Source: Dyella sp. AtDHG13
GTDB lineage: Bacteria > Pseudomonadota > Gammaproteobacteria > Xanthomonadales > Rhodanobacteraceae
Assembly: GCF_003201105.1 (NCBI RefSeq)
Contig: NZ_QICJ01000002.1
Coordinates: 310,001-374,000, forward strand
Direction: 5' to 3'
Length of the DNA: 64,000 bases
Part shown: in pieces, positions 36,202 to 44,947 of the stretch
Position numbering within the stretch: the first letter of the stretch is position 1
Layout of the letters: each line of letters begins with the position of its first letter
The notes under the pieces: generated by a model
Told to the model about the DNA's origin: nothing
What the model saw: the letters and a program-made list of their open reading frames with translations, nothing else
Databases searched by the model: none
Translations under genes and position numbers: made by a program

Positions 36202-37637
36202 CTGCGCCCCAGAAATCCGTTTTGACCCTCAAGCGCGCCCCGCGCGACGAAAGCACCCCCGCCATCGAGGAGCGCCTGCACAAGGTGCTCGCCAACGCCG
36301 GCCTCGGCTCGCGCCGCATGCTGGAACAGCGCATCCAGGCGGGTGAAGTCGAACTCAACGGCACGCCCGCCACCATCGGCGCCAGCGTGCATGCGGGCGA
36401 CCGCGTCGTGCTCGACGGCAAGCAGTTCATCGTTGCCACCGACAACCGCGACGACACCGAAGTGCTGGTCTACCACAAGCCCGAAGGCGTGGTGACCACC
36501 CGCGAAGACCCCGAAGGCCGCCCCACCGTGTTCGAACAGCTGCCGCGCCTGAAGGGCGCGCGCTGGGTCGCCGTGGGCCGCCTGGACATCAACACCACCG
36601 GCCTGCTGCTGCTCACCACCGACGGCGAACTGGCCAACGCGCTGATGCATCCCAAGAGCGGCCTCGAGCGCGAATACCTGTGCCGCGTGCACGGCGAAGT
36701 GCCCGATGAAATCATCGAAAAGCTCAAGGCCGGCGTGGAGCTGGAAGACGGTCCCGCCCGCTTCGACGAGATCGCCGTGATCAGCCGCGGCGGCAGCCAC
36801 AGCTGGTTCCGCGTGGTGATCCGCGAAGGCCGCAACCGCGAAGTGCGTCGCCTGTGGGATTCCCAGGGTTTCCTGGTGAGCCGGCTCAAGCGCATCCGCT
36901 ACGGCAGCGTGGAGCTGCCCCGCGCGCTGCGTCGCGGCGACTGCGAATCGCTGGGCGAGGAAGCCGTCAAGGATCTGCGCAAGACCACCGGCCTTGGCGC
37001 GCCGCAGCCGGTGCTCACGCTGAGCCCGGTGCTGCATCAGCGCCGCGCGCCGCGCAACGTCACGGAGTACCGCCCCGAGCGCGGTGCGACCGGTGCGTGG
37101 AGCGGCGGCTACCAGGATGAAGCGCGCGAACTGCGTGCCTATGACCGCATTCGCGAGGAACCCGTGCGCGGCAAGCAGCAGCGTCGCCGCCCCGGCAAGG
37201 AAGTGAACGGCAACGTCGCCCGTCCGGAACGTGCGGGTGGCGGCATGCAGCGCAAGAACCGCCGTGGCGTGGCGCCCGGCCAGGAACTGCCCTCGGTGCG
37301 CACCTGGTTTGCCGGCGAATCGCGCGAAGGCGGCGGCGCCGGTGGTCGCGGTGGCGCGGCGGGCAACCGTCGCGGCGCGGCCGGCGGCAAGCCGTTCGGC
37401 AACCGCGCCGGCGGTGCCGAAGGCCGCAGCGGCAGCCCCTACGGTGGCTTTGGCGGCGGCGCCGGCGGCAACCGCGGCGGCAAGCCCGGCGGTCGTCCGG
37501 GCCAAGGCGGCCAGGGCGGCCGTCCGCAGGGCCGTGGCGGCAACCGTCCGCAGGGCGGTGCCGGTGGACGTCCGCAAGGTGGCGGTCGACCGCATGGCGG
37601 CGGTGGCCGCGGCGGCAATCGCTCGGGCAACCGTTGA
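36198..37637 (+). CDS. rluB: 23S rRNA pseudouridine(2605) synthase RluB-like, with long Gly/Arg-rich tail
   Basis: 479 residues. An S4 RNA-binding domain (LHKVLANAGLGSRRMLEQRI, about 27-75) and the RsuA/RluB catalytic domain with Asp in GRLDINTTGLLLLT are followed by a low-complexity tail from about residue 290 to the end (runs of GGxGG, RPQG, NR). RluB enzymes modify U2605 in helix 90 of 23S rRNA. E. coli RluB also has a basic tail, but this one is longer and RGG-like, which may add RNA binding. It is translationally coupled to scpB. Confidence 0.9.
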   Translation: MTAPQKSVLTLKRAPRDESTPAIEERLHKVLANAGLGSRRMLEQRIQAGEVELNGTPATIGASVHAGDRVVLDGKQFIVATDNRDDTEVLVYHKPEGVVTTREDPEGRPTVFEQLPRLKGARWVAVGRLDINTTGLLLLTTDGELANALMHPKSGLEREYLCRVHGEVPDEIIEKLKAGVELEDGPARFDEIAVISRGGSHSWFRVVIREGRNREVRRLWDSQGFLVSRLKRIRYGSVELPRALRRGDCESLGEEAVKDLRKTTGLGAPQPVLTLSPVLHQRRAPRNVTEYRPERGATGAWSGGYQDEARELRAYDRIREEPVRGKQQRRRPGKEVNGNVARPERAGGGMQRKNRRGVAPGQELPSVRTWFAGESREGGGAGGRGGAAGNRRGAAGGKPFGNRAGGAEGRSGSPYGGFGGGAGGNRGGKPGGRPGQGGQGGRPQGRGGNRPQGGAGGRPQGGGRPHGGGGRGGNRSGNR

Positions 37638-37651
37638 GCCCGTCCGGCGCC

Positions 37652-37999
37652 ATGGCGGTCCGCATCTATCACAACAGCCGCTGCTCCAAGTCGCGCGCCA
37701 CCCTGGCGTTGCTCGAGGAACGCGGCGTGGTGTGCGACGTGGTGAATTACCTCGACACGCCGCCGGGCACGGCCGAACTCACGCAATTGCTGGACATGCT
37801 CGGCATGACGCCGCGTGAGTTGATGCGCAAGAACGAGGCCGAGTACAGCGAGCTCGGCCTCGACGATCCATCGCTCGACGACACCGCGCTGATCGCGGCC
37901 ATGGCGAGCCATCCGCGACTGATCGAACGCCCCATCGTGGTGTCCAATGGCAAGGCCGCCATCGGCCGTCCGCCGGAAACGGTGCTGTCCATACTCTGA
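37652..37999 (+). CDS. arsC: ArsC/glutaredoxin-type arsenate reductase family protein
   Basis: 115 residues. The N-terminal YHNSRCSKSRATLALL carries the single catalytic Cys of the glutaredoxin-dependent ArsC family. NYLDTPPGTAELTQLLDMLG and RPIVVSNGKAAIGRPPE contain the expected substrate-loop Arg residues. It may reduce arsenate or serve as a general member of the family; no ars operon surrounds it, so arsenic resistance is uncertain. It starts 12 bases after rluB. Confidence 0.85.
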   Translation: MAVRIYHNSRCSKSRATLALLEERGVVCDVVNYLDTPPGTAELTQLLDMLGMTPRELMRKNEAEYSELGLDDPSLDDTALIAAMASHPRLIERPIVVSNGKAAIGRPPETVLSIL

Positions 38000-38040
38000 G
38001 CCGGCGAGTCCCTGCGCCTGCGGGGGCTTCACCGAGCCGC

Positions 38041-38265
38041 TCAGCTCTCTCCCGTTTCCTCGTCAGGCTCATACGCCAGCAGATCGCCCGGCTGGCACTC
38101 GAGGAATTCGCAGATCCTGCTCAGCGTTTCGAAACGCACGCCACGCACGTGGCCGGACTTGAGCAAGGACAGATTGGATTCCGTAATGCCGACGAACTCG
38201 GCAAGTTCGCGCGAGCGCACCTTGCGCATCGCCAGCATGACATCGAGTCGGACCACGATCGCCAT
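38041..38265 (-). CDS. XRE-type helix-turn-helix regulator (YozG-like)
   Basis: 74 residues. A compact Cro/CI helix-turn-helix: RSRELAEFVGITESNLSLLK followed by the third to fifth helices (FETLSRICEFLECQPGDLLA). This short form is regularly encoded after a DUF2975 membrane protein, as here, with seven bases between the genes. The pair probably autoregulates its promoter. The longer frame to 38400 overlaps the DUF2975 gene and was rejected. Confidence 0.85.
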   Translation of the reverse strand: MAIVVRLDVMLAMRKVRSRELAEFVGITESNLSLLKSGHVRGVRFETLSRICEFLECQPGDLLAYEPDEETGES

Positions 38266-38272
38266 CAGTGCC

Positions 38273-38818
38273 TCACACGATCGAGCGTTGGTCGTCTTCA
38301 AAGCGCGCGGCCGCATCGAGCAGGCGCGCGACGAAGAAAAACACGGCGACGGGCAGCAGCGAGAGCAGGTCGTCGCCGCTGAATTCAACATGGGCCGCAT
38401 GCGCCCCCGATTGCATGGCCAGCCACAGCGACGCCGCGGCCGGCAGCAGTATGCGAAGCACGGCCGCGACCATCAGCAGGCTGGCAAAGCGCCGGAAATG
38501 CCTGGTGACTGAGCTCGAGAACAGCGCGTCCGGATGAATGCGACCCAGCATGCGCGCGAGCTCCACCAGCGCTGCGCAGGTCACCAGCGCCAACACCGCC
38601 GCCATGACGGCCGCCCAGCCACGCGGCAGGCCATCGGTCGAGAGAACGGCAGCAACCCCGGCCGTCTGATCATGGCCCCAGATGCCTGCCGCCGTCACGA
38701 CCAGGCAGGCCAGCGCCGCCAGCCATGCCACCCACGCCAGCCGGCGCGCTGCACGCGTCAGCACGAACGCTGTTGCATGATAATTTTTTTCTGTATTACG
38801 ATAATTTTTGTCCGTCAT
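38273..38818 (-). CDS. DUF2975 membrane protein
   Basis: 181 residues. Four hydrophobic segments (RLAWVAWLAALACLVVTAAG; WAAVMAAVLALVTCAALVEL; FASLLMVAAVLRILLPAAAS; LLSLLPVAVFFFVARLLD) with a conserved loop LGRIHPDALFSSSV. It is the membrane partner of the downstream XRE regulator; the family is thought to sense or signal at the membrane, but the mechanism is unknown. The start at 38818 (MTDKNYRNTEKNY) lies in an AT-rich patch unlike the rest of the gene. Confidence 0.8.
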   Translation of the reverse strand: MTDKNYRNTEKNYHATAFVLTRAARRLAWVAWLAALACLVVTAAGIWGHDQTAGVAAVLSTDGLPRGWAAVMAAVLALVTCAALVELARMLGRIHPDALFSSSVTRHFRRFASLLMVAAVLRILLPAAASLWLAMQSGAHAAHVEFSGDDLLSLLPVAVFFFVARLLDAAARFEDDQRSIV

Positions 38819-38832
38819 ACAGGCACCATACC
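38770..38832. promoter_or_regulatory. AT-rich divergent control region at the DUF2975 start
   Basis: The sequence between and around the divergent starts has repeated ATAATTTTT blocks (38780-38788 and 38800-38808) separated by CTGTATTACG. It is far more AT-rich than its surroundings. This could hold overlapping promoters for the DUF2975/XRE pair and the aspartyl protease, and an XRE operator. Confidence 0.4.
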
Positions 38833-40176
38833 ATGAACCGTCCCGTGCTGGCCCTGCTTGTCGCCCTTCCTCTCCTGAGCGCCGGCACGGGCCTTGCCCT
38901 CGCAGCGCCAGGGCCGTCGGCGCTGCCCGCCCTGTCCCGCCAGCAAGCGGAGGACAGCCTGCGCAACGCCGCCGACGGCGAGGTGTTTTCGCTCGCCGAT
39001 TCGCTCCCACGCATCCAGGACCCAGGCCTGTCTACGCTGGCGCAGGCGCGACTGGCGGCAACGCGGCTCGATGCCGAGGAGGCGCGCCGACTGGTCGATC
39101 GCTACCTTGCCGAAGGCACGCGCTCTCCCGCGGAGCGCGCACTGGCGTGGCCCATCGTGGCCGACGCGAGTTTTGCCGACGGCGACTACCGTCAGGCCGC
39201 CGACGCGGCGCATGCATGGGAAAAAGCACTGGCCGAGCAAGGTGCGAGCGTTGATGATCGCGCCGGCGCGCTCCAGATGGCGGCAATCGCCGATCAGCTC
39301 GCCATCGCGCCCAGGCAACAGGTGGAAACGTATGCACCGGTGCCGGTGGACGTCACCCGCGACAAGGTCGGGCTGCCTCGTTCCATCCTGCGGATCAATG
39401 GCCACGCGCAGGAAGCCATCCTCGACACCGGGGCCAATCTATCGACGGTGTCGCTTTCCACCGCGCGCAAACTGGGGCTCAAGTTGCTCGACGGCACATC
39501 CAGCGTCGGCAGCGCCAGTCGCCAGGCGGTGACAACGCGAGTCGGCATCGCCGACCACGTCGAATTCGCGGGGCTCTCGTTGAGCCATGTCGCCTTCCTG
39601 GTACTGGACGACGAGCAACTCGACATGCCAGTGCCGGGCGGCTACCAGATCGATGCGATCCTGGGCTTCCCGGTGCTGCGGCAGCTTCAACGCCTTCAGT
39701 TCACCGCCGATGGCAGGCTGCTGCCGTCGCGCAGCGCTGCATCCTCTGTAGCCACTGGCAACCTGCGCATGGTGGGAAGCGATCTCTACGTGAACGTGAG
39801 ACTCAATGACATGCCGGTGTCCATGCAACTGGATAGCGGCGGTGCGCGCTCGGCGCTTTCCTCAGGCTTCGCCTCGGCCCATCCAGCCGTGATCAAGGGC
39901 TTGCAGTCCAAGCGGGAACGTGTAGCCGGCGCAGGCGGCTCGCGCGCCAGCGAAGCCGTCACGTGGCCGGACATTCGCGTCCGCATCGGCGATCAACAGG
40001 CGCTGCTGCCCGCCATCACCATCGCGCTGCACGATGCGGCCGGCGGCAAGGACGTGAACCTGCTCGGCGGCGACATCCTGCAAGCCTTCGAATACTGGAC
40101 GATCGACTTCCGGCGCATGCAGTTCGAGGTGGGGAAGCCGCTGACGAAAGCTACCCCGCAGCCGCGCGCGGAGTGA
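38833..40176 (+). CDS. secreted retropepsin-like aspartyl protease domain protein
   Basis: 447 residues with a Sec signal peptide (VLALLVALPLLSAGTGLALA, cleavage near AAP). An N-terminal helical region (about 30-170, TPR-like) is followed by two aspartyl-protease lobes with EAILDTGANLSTVSLS and VSMQLDSGGARSALSS. Paired D-T/S-G motifs in one chain suggest a two-lobed pepsin-like arrangement built from retropepsin units. It likely acts in the periplasm. Substrate unknown. Confidence 0.75.
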   Translation: MNRPVLALLVALPLLSAGTGLALAAPGPSALPALSRQQAEDSLRNAADGEVFSLADSLPRIQDPGLSTLAQARLAATRLDAEEARRLVDRYLAEGTRSPAERALAWPIVADASFADGDYRQAADAAHAWEKALAEQGASVDDRAGALQMAAIADQLAIAPRQQVETYAPVPVDVTRDKVGLPRSILRINGHAQEAILDTGANLSTVSLSTARKLGLKLLDGTSSVGSASRQAVTTRVGIADHVEFAGLSLSHVAFLVLDDEQLDMPVPGGYQIDAILGFPVLRQLQRLQFTADGRLLPSRSAASSVATGNLRMVGSDLYVNVRLNDMPVSMQLDSGGARSALSSGFASAHPAVIKGLQSKRERVAGAGGSRASEAVTWPDIRVRIGDQQALLPAITIALHDAAGGKDVNLLGGDILQAFEYWTIDFRRMQFEVGKPLTKATPQPRAE

Positions 40177-40198
40177 CCGCGCGCGGCCGGGAACGGGG

Positions 40199-41002
40199 TC
40201 AACTCGCGTCGAGCGTAAAGCGATCGGCGTCCATCCACGCAGGGAAGCGCTCGCGATGCGCGAGCAGCGGCGCGGGATCCACCGTCACCGTCACCACCTG
40301 CTCCTGCGGGCCAAGTTCGATCAGCGGCTCGCCGACGGGATCGAGCACCGCGCTGTCGCCCGCATAGGGCAGATCGTTGCCGTCGACGCCCACGCGGTTG
40401 AGGCCCACGACGTAGCTCAGGTTCTCGATGGCGCGCGCCCGCAACAAGGTGCGCCAGGGCTGGCGCCGGGGCGCCGGCCAGTTGGCCACGAACACGGCCA
40501 GGTCGTAGTCCATGCCACCGGCGGCTTCTTCGCGGCGACCGTTGCGCAACCACACCGGGAAACGCAGGTCGTAGCAGACCTGCGGCAGGATGCGCCAACC
40601 CCTCAGTTCGACAATCAGGCGCTCGTTGCCGCCGCCGTAGCGCGTGTGCTCACCGGCCATGCGGAACAGGTGGCGCTTGTCGTATTGCGCGAAACTGCCG
40701 TCCGGGCGCGCCCAGATCAGCCGGTTGTACACCGTATCGCCTTCGCGGATCGCCAGGCTACCGCACAGCACGGCATCGACTTCCTGCGCGAGCGCGCGCA
40801 TCCACGCCACGCCTTCGCCATCCATGGTTTCCGCACTGGCGCGCGTGTCGTTGCTGAAGCCGGAAAGAAAAGTTTCCGGCAGCACGACCAGATCCGTTTG
40901 CCCGGCCACGCTGCGCACCAGTTCGCCGTAGTAATCGCGATTGGCGGGCGCGTCATGCCAACGGGTGGCGCCCTGGATCAGGCTGATTCTTAAAGCTTGC
41001 AT
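40199..41002 (-). CDS. carbon-nitrogen hydrolase, omega-amidase (YafV/Nit2-like)
   Basis: 267 residues from MQALRISLIQGATRW. The nitrilase triad is visible: Glu in VVLPETFLSGFSND, Lys in FAQYDKRHLFRMAGEH and Cys in PQVCYDLRFPVWLRN. Omega-amidases hydrolyse 2-oxoglutaramate and 2-oxosuccinamate left by glutamine transaminases. Its start overlaps the end of the YbdL-like aminotransferase gene by 13 bases, which supports that pathway. Confidence 0.85.
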   Translation of the reverse strand: MQALRISLIQGATRWHDAPANRDYYGELVRSVAGQTDLVVLPETFLSGFSNDTRASAETMDGEGVAWMRALAQEVDAVLCGSLAIREGDTVYNRLIWARPDGSFAQYDKRHLFRMAGEHTRYGGGNERLIVELRGWRILPQVCYDLRFPVWLRNGRREEAAGGMDYDLAVFVANWPAPRRQPWRTLLRARAIENLSYVVGLNRVGVDGNDLPYAGDSAVLDPVGEPLIELGPQEQVVTVTVDPAPLLAHRERFPAWMDADRFTLDAS

Positions 41003-42135
41003 AGACGCTCCGCGGCGGCCTCCATGGTGGCGTCGCTCTTGGCGAAGCACAGGCGCAGCAGGTGGGTACCCGGCGCCTTCTCGTAGAACGGCGTGAGCGG
41101 AATGGCGGCGACACCGCCCTCCTTCACCATCCACTCGCAGAAGGACACATCGTCCTTGTCGCTGATGGCGGAATAGTCGACCAGCTGGAAATAGCCGCCC
41201 GGCACGTCGAGCAGCTTGAAGCGCGAGGGCTTGATCAGGTCGCGGAAACGGTCGCGCTTGGCCTGGTAGAACGCGGGCAGTTCCAGATAATGCTCCGGCG
41301 TGCTCGCCATGAACTCGGCGAAGGCCACCTGCGCAGGATGGAAGGTGCAGAACGTGAGGTACTGGTGCACCTTGCGGAATTCCGCGCTCAGCGCCTTCGG
41401 CGCCACCGCGTAGCCCAGCTTCCAGCCGGTGCAGTGATACGTCTTGCCGAACGAGGACACCACGATGCTGCGCGCCGCCAGTTCGGCATGGCGCAGCACG
41501 CTCTGATGCTGCTTGCCGTCGTACACGATGTGCTCGTACACCTCGTCCGACAGCACGACGATCTCGGTATCGCGAACGATCGCCGCCAGCTCGTCCAGGT
41601 CGGCCGCGGACAGCACCGCGCCGGTGGGATTGTGCGGGCTGTTGATCAGGATCATGCGCGTCTTCGGCGTGATCGCATCGCGCACACGCTGCCAGTCGAT
41701 GGCGAAGGTCGGCGCCTGCAGCGGAATGTGCACGGCGCGGGCGCCCTGCAGTTCGATCGCGGGCTCGTAGCTATCGTAGGCCGGGTCGAACACGATCACC
41801 TCGTCGCCCGCGCGCACCACGGCGGCGATAGCGGCGAACAGGGCTTCGGTCGCGCCCGAGGTCACCGTCACGTCCGTGTCGGCGCTCAGCTTGTGGCCGT
41901 ACATGCGCTCGGTCTTCAGTGCGATCTGCTCGCGCAAGGCCGGCAGGCCGATACCCGGTGCGTACTGGTTGCGTCCTTCGCCCATGGCGCGCGTGATGGC
42001 ATCGCGCAGCGGCTGCGGCGGCTCGAAGTCCGGGAAGCCCTGCCCCAGGTTGACGGCCTTGTGTTCCACCGCCAGCTGGCTCATGACGCTGAAAATGGTG
42101 GTTCCGACTTTGGGAAGCTTGGTTTCGATCTGCAT
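40990..42135 (-). CDS. methionine/glutamine aminotransferase (YbdL-like, PLP-dependent)
   Basis: 381 residues from MQIETKLPKVGTTIFSVMSQ. Class I/II aminotransferase: NLGQGFPDFEPP, SGATEALFAAI, INSPHNPTGAVLS, SDEVYEHI and the PLP-binding Lys in SSFGKTYHCTGWKLGYA. The family transfers amino groups between methionine, glutamine or kynurenine and 2-oxo acids, completing methionine salvage. The overlap with the omega-amidase gene indicates an operon that removes the glutamine-derived keto acid. Confidence 0.9.
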   Translation of the reverse strand: MQIETKLPKVGTTIFSVMSQLAVEHKAVNLGQGFPDFEPPQPLRDAITRAMGEGRNQYAPGIGLPALREQIALKTERMYGHKLSADTDVTVTSGATEALFAAIAAVVRAGDEVIVFDPAYDSYEPAIELQGARAVHIPLQAPTFAIDWQRVRDAITPKTRMILINSPHNPTGAVLSAADLDELAAIVRDTEIVVLSDEVYEHIVYDGKQHQSVLRHAELAARSIVVSSFGKTYHCTGWKLGYAVAPKALSAEFRKVHQYLTFCTFHPAQVAFAEFMASTPEHYLELPAFYQAKRDRFRDLIKPSRFKLLDVPGGYFQLVDYSAISDKDDVSFCEWMVKEGGVAAIPLTPFYEKAPGTHLLRLCFAKSDATMEAAAERLCKL

Positions 42136-42208
42136 GATCCGGAGGTATGGATGGCTAAACGTCGATGCTAACACGGTGCTCGTTGCGGGCCCGCGTCAGC
42201 GCGTGCTT

Positions 42209-43162
42209 TTACACGTATTTGTTGCATTGGGCGTGTTTCTCGCGCACCGTGCCGGGCAGCCGCTCCGCAAGAAAATCCACGAAGGCGCGCACGCCGGGCA
42301 GCAAGCCGCGGCGGCTCGGGTAGACGAAGTGCATGGTGCCTTGCGGCACGCTCCAGTCGGGCAGGACCACTTCCAGCTCACCGCGCTCGATGGCCGGGCC
42401 GCACACGAACTCCGGTAGCAGCGTCACGCCGATGCCGCGCTTGCAGCTTTGCAGCAGCGCGTTGAAGTCGCCGCAGATCAGTCGCGGCTTGATGTCCACG
42501 ATGACGCGCTCGCCTTCCTTGTCCAACAGCTCCCAGCTCTGCGCGCCTTCGTGTTCCTGGTTGCTGAGCGCCGGCAGCTCTGAAATCTCGGACGGCTCCT
42601 TGGGCCGGCCCACGCGGTTGAGCAATTCCGGGCTGGCTACCAGCAACACGTTCGACTGGCCGAAGGTGCGCACCACCAGGGTCGCGTCGGTATCGAGCTT
42701 GCTGCGCACGCGAATGGCGATGTCGAAGCCCTCGCCGATGACGTCCACGCGCCGATCCGTCGCCTGCAGGCGCACCTGCATCTTCGGATGCTGGGCCAGG
42801 AAATCCGGAAGGATATGGCCCACCACGGTCTGCACCAGCGACACCGGACAGCTGACGCGCACCACGCCGCGCGGCTCGGAACGCACCTCTTCCACGGCCT
42901 CCTGCGCGGCGCGCGCCTCTTCCAGCACGGCGCGGCAGTGTCCGTAGAAACGCTCGCCCACTTCGGTGACCACGAATCGCCGGGTGGTTCGCTGCAACAG
43001 GCGAACGCCCAGGCGCTCTTCCAGTTGCGCGATGCGCTTGCTCAGGCGCGACTTGGGTATGCCAAGGGCGCGCCCTGCTGAAGAAAAGCCGCCGTGCTCG
43101 ACAACGGCGGCGAAGAAGTACAGATCGTTGAGATCCTGCAGGGCGCCGTCCAACACCGTCAT
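42209..43162 (-). CDS. LysR-family transcriptional regulator beside azoR
   Basis: 317 residues. Helix-turn-helix near the N-terminus (GGFSSAGRALGIPKSRLSKR) and a CrgA/PA0477-type effector domain (GVVRVSCPVSLVQTVVGHIL). It diverges from azoR, as is common for LysR regulators that control a quinone- or electrophile-responsive reductase. A GAACG-ATA-CGTTC inverted repeat in the intergenic region is a candidate binding site. Confidence 0.9.
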   Translation of the reverse strand: MTVLDGALQDLNDLYFFAAVVEHGGFSSAGRALGIPKSRLSKRIAQLEERLGVRLLQRTTRRFVVTEVGERFYGHCRAVLEEARAAQEAVEEVRSEPRGVVRVSCPVSLVQTVVGHILPDFLAQHPKMQVRLQATDRRVDVIGEGFDIAIRVRSKLDTDATLVVRTFGQSNVLLVASPELLNRVGRPKEPSEISELPALSNQEHEGAQSWELLDKEGERVIVDIKPRLICGDFNALLQSCKRGIGVTLLPEFVCGPAIERGELEVVLPDWSVPQGTMHFVYPSRRGLLPGVRAFVDFLAERLPGTVREKHAQCNKYV

Positions 43163-43277
43163 CGCTGTTTCCCTAATTGAACGATACGTTCGATTTTACC
43201 CGACTTATCAGACGATTGTCCGATGGCTAACTTAGTCACGTCGCCGGTCGACCCGGCCCGTTAACTGAGGAAATACC
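43163..43277. promoter_or_regulatory. LysR/azoR divergent control region
   Basis: Inverted repeat GAACGATACGTTC (43179-43191) with a second partial dyad TCAGACGATTGTCCGA downstream. This fits paired LysR recognition and activation sites. AGGAAATACC precedes the azoR ATG. Confidence 0.5.
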
Positions 43278-43862
43278 ATGAAACTGCTGCATCTCGACGC
43301 CAGCGCCCTGGGTAGCCACTCCGTTTCGCGCGGTCTGACCGCTGCCATCGTAGCCGAACTGACGCAAAACAACCCCGGTACGGAAGTCATCTACCACGAT
43401 CTGGCCGCCAACCCGCTTCCCCATTGGACCCCAGTGGCGGACGCCAGCGATCCGGCCGCCGTGCAGGGCAGCCAGATGATCGAGGAGTTCCTGGCCGCCG
43501 ACGTGGTGGTGATTGGTGCCCCCATGTACAACTTCACAATCCCCAGCCAGCTGAAGGCGTGGATCGACCGCGTCGCCGTCGCCGGCAAGTCGTTCCGCTA
43601 TACCGCCAATGGCCCCGAGGGCCTGGCCGGCGGCAAGCGAATGATCATCGTGTCTTCGCGTGGCGGCGTTTACAGCCAGGGCAGCCCGGCCCAGCCGATG
43701 GACTTCCAGGAAACCTACCTGCGCGCCCTGTTCGGCTTCCTCGGCGTCACCGACATCGAGTTCGTCCGCGCTGAAGGCGTGAACCTTGGCGAAGAGAACA
43801 AGGTCGAATCGCTGAAGTCCGCCCACGCGTCGATCGGCTCGGTCGCCCGCAAAGCGGCCTAA
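43278..43862 (+). CDS. azoR: FMN-dependent NADH-azoreductase / quinone reductase
   Basis: 194 residues. Flavodoxin-like fold: LLHLDASALGSHSVSRGL with the phosphate-binding Ser residues, APMYNFTIPSQLKAWIDRV (family signature) and SSRGGVYSQGSP. It reduces quinones and azo compounds with NADH and protects against thiol-reactive electrophiles. Probably activated by the divergent LysR regulator. Confidence 0.93.
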   Translation: MKLLHLDASALGSHSVSRGLTAAIVAELTQNNPGTEVIYHDLAANPLPHWTPVADASDPAAVQGSQMIEEFLAADVVVIGAPMYNFTIPSQLKAWIDRVAVAGKSFRYTANGPEGLAGGKRMIIVSSRGGVYSQGSPAQPMDFQETYLRALFGFLGVTDIEFVRAEGVNLGEENKVESLKSAHASIGSVARKAA

Positions 43863-43887
43863 GCCATACCGGCACCACCGTCCCCCG

Positions 43888-43917
43888 CAAACGCCGCGCC
43901 CCTGGGTGCGGCGTTTG
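43888..43917 (+). terminator. intrinsic terminator after azoR
   Basis: Stem CAAACGCCGC/GCGGCGTTTG with loop GCCCCTGGGT, followed by TCGTT. It ends azoR and may also act on the opposing small gene. Confidence 0.7.
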
Positions 43918-43979
43918 TCGTTCCAGCGCGCGAAACGTGGTTGTTGCCCAAGGCGCCCCTACGCCCTGGGCACGACGTC

Positions 43980-44216
43980 TTATGCCGCCGCTTCCAGCGA
44001 AGGTTTTGGCCGAGCGTATTGGGCCAATCGAATGGCGGCTTCCGTTCCCGGCATCTCCACGCAGACGGAACGCCCGGAACGCAGGTGCTCGTCGCGTGCC
44101 ACTTCCCGTGCCAGCTTGATCGCTGCGCCGAGCCGTAGATCGTTGAACAAGGAAAACCCCAGACGGCACACGCACCACGAACCGTCCGGACACTGCTTGA
44201 GCGAATAGGTGACCAT
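43980..44216 (-). CDS. small hypothetical protein
   Basis: 78 residues from MVTYSLKQCPDGSWCVCRLG, with an AAGGG site upstream; the frame is open to 44291. Basic and helical in the middle (RLGAAIKLAREVARDEHLRS), with no membrane segment. It resembles small DUF2188-like proteins that start with a beta-hairpin, but I cannot assign a family. Confidence 0.5.
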   Translation of the reverse strand: MVTYSLKQCPDGSWCVCRLGFSLFNDLRLGAAIKLAREVARDEHLRSGRSVCVEMPGTEAAIRLAQYARPKPSLEAAA

Positions 44217-44543
44217 TGATGCAACCCTTAGGGGAGAGAGTCCTGCCACCAGCTGATCGCTAGGCGTTTGGCGTTGCGATCTGTCCGTCAAGGACTACAA
44301 GAGCATGCCTTTGTTACACCAACACTCCTATGGGTACTTGTCCCATCGTTTCGTAGGAATGCGACTACGACGATAGGAATAGACATCGCTCCACCTGTTT
44401 CACAACCGATACACGCGCGCTTGCCATCCATGAACGCCAAGCGGTTGTTGCATGAACAAGCGGCGCGACGCAGAGCGATACGTCACCCATTGTTAACCGC
44501 CCTCTCGTCAGTTTCGAAATCCCATCGTCAAGGAACCTTGCTG
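44217..44543. other. intergenic region between two small divergent genes
   Basis: 327 bases with no convincing gene; the plus-strand frame from 44268 that runs through it lacks a ribosome site, and I start the downstream gene at 44544. The base composition is more balanced than that of the surroundings. Promoters for both small genes should be here. Confidence 0.4.
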
Positions 44544-44837
44544 ATGACGGACGGAATGCGAGAGAACCGATTCCTGCCGCGCGAAGCGTTCGACGAACTG
44601 CTTCGACTCTATCGCCTGCTCGAGCAGGAAAACGAATTGCTACGCGGCCAGCTGCGTAGGCACCCCGTGGGTGAACTGCAGATCCGCGAGGCGGAGCGAA
44701 AAATGGCCGCGCTACGCGGCGGCCATCCGCCGGCAAGCGCCGAGCGACTCGCGGCATTGATGGCCGCATGGGTGGATGAGCGGCACGGCCCGATGGAAGA
44801 CGAGGGCGTCAACCGTGACCTCTACCCCACGCCCTGA
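44544..44837 (+). CDS. small coiled-coil hypothetical protein
   Basis: 97 residues from the ATG preceded by AAGGAACC. A coiled-coil stretch (FDELLRLYRLLEQENELLRG) is followed by a charged C-terminal helix region (ERLAALMAAWVDERHGPMED). Soluble, acidic end. No family recognised. It lies beside the response-regulator cluster on the opposite strand. Confidence 0.5.
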   Translation: MTDGMRENRFLPREAFDELLRLYRLLEQENELLRGQLRRHPVGELQIREAERKMAALRGGHPPASAERLAALMAAWVDERHGPMEDEGVNRDLYPTP

Positions 44838-44947
44838 TCGGGTCGTCACGTAGCCCTGCGGCTGTGACCAAAGTGCGAGAAGAACATGGCGCGCTGCAAG
44901 ATAGGCGTTGACCCAAAGGCACAGCGAACGCTGCCGCTCGCAGCGTG

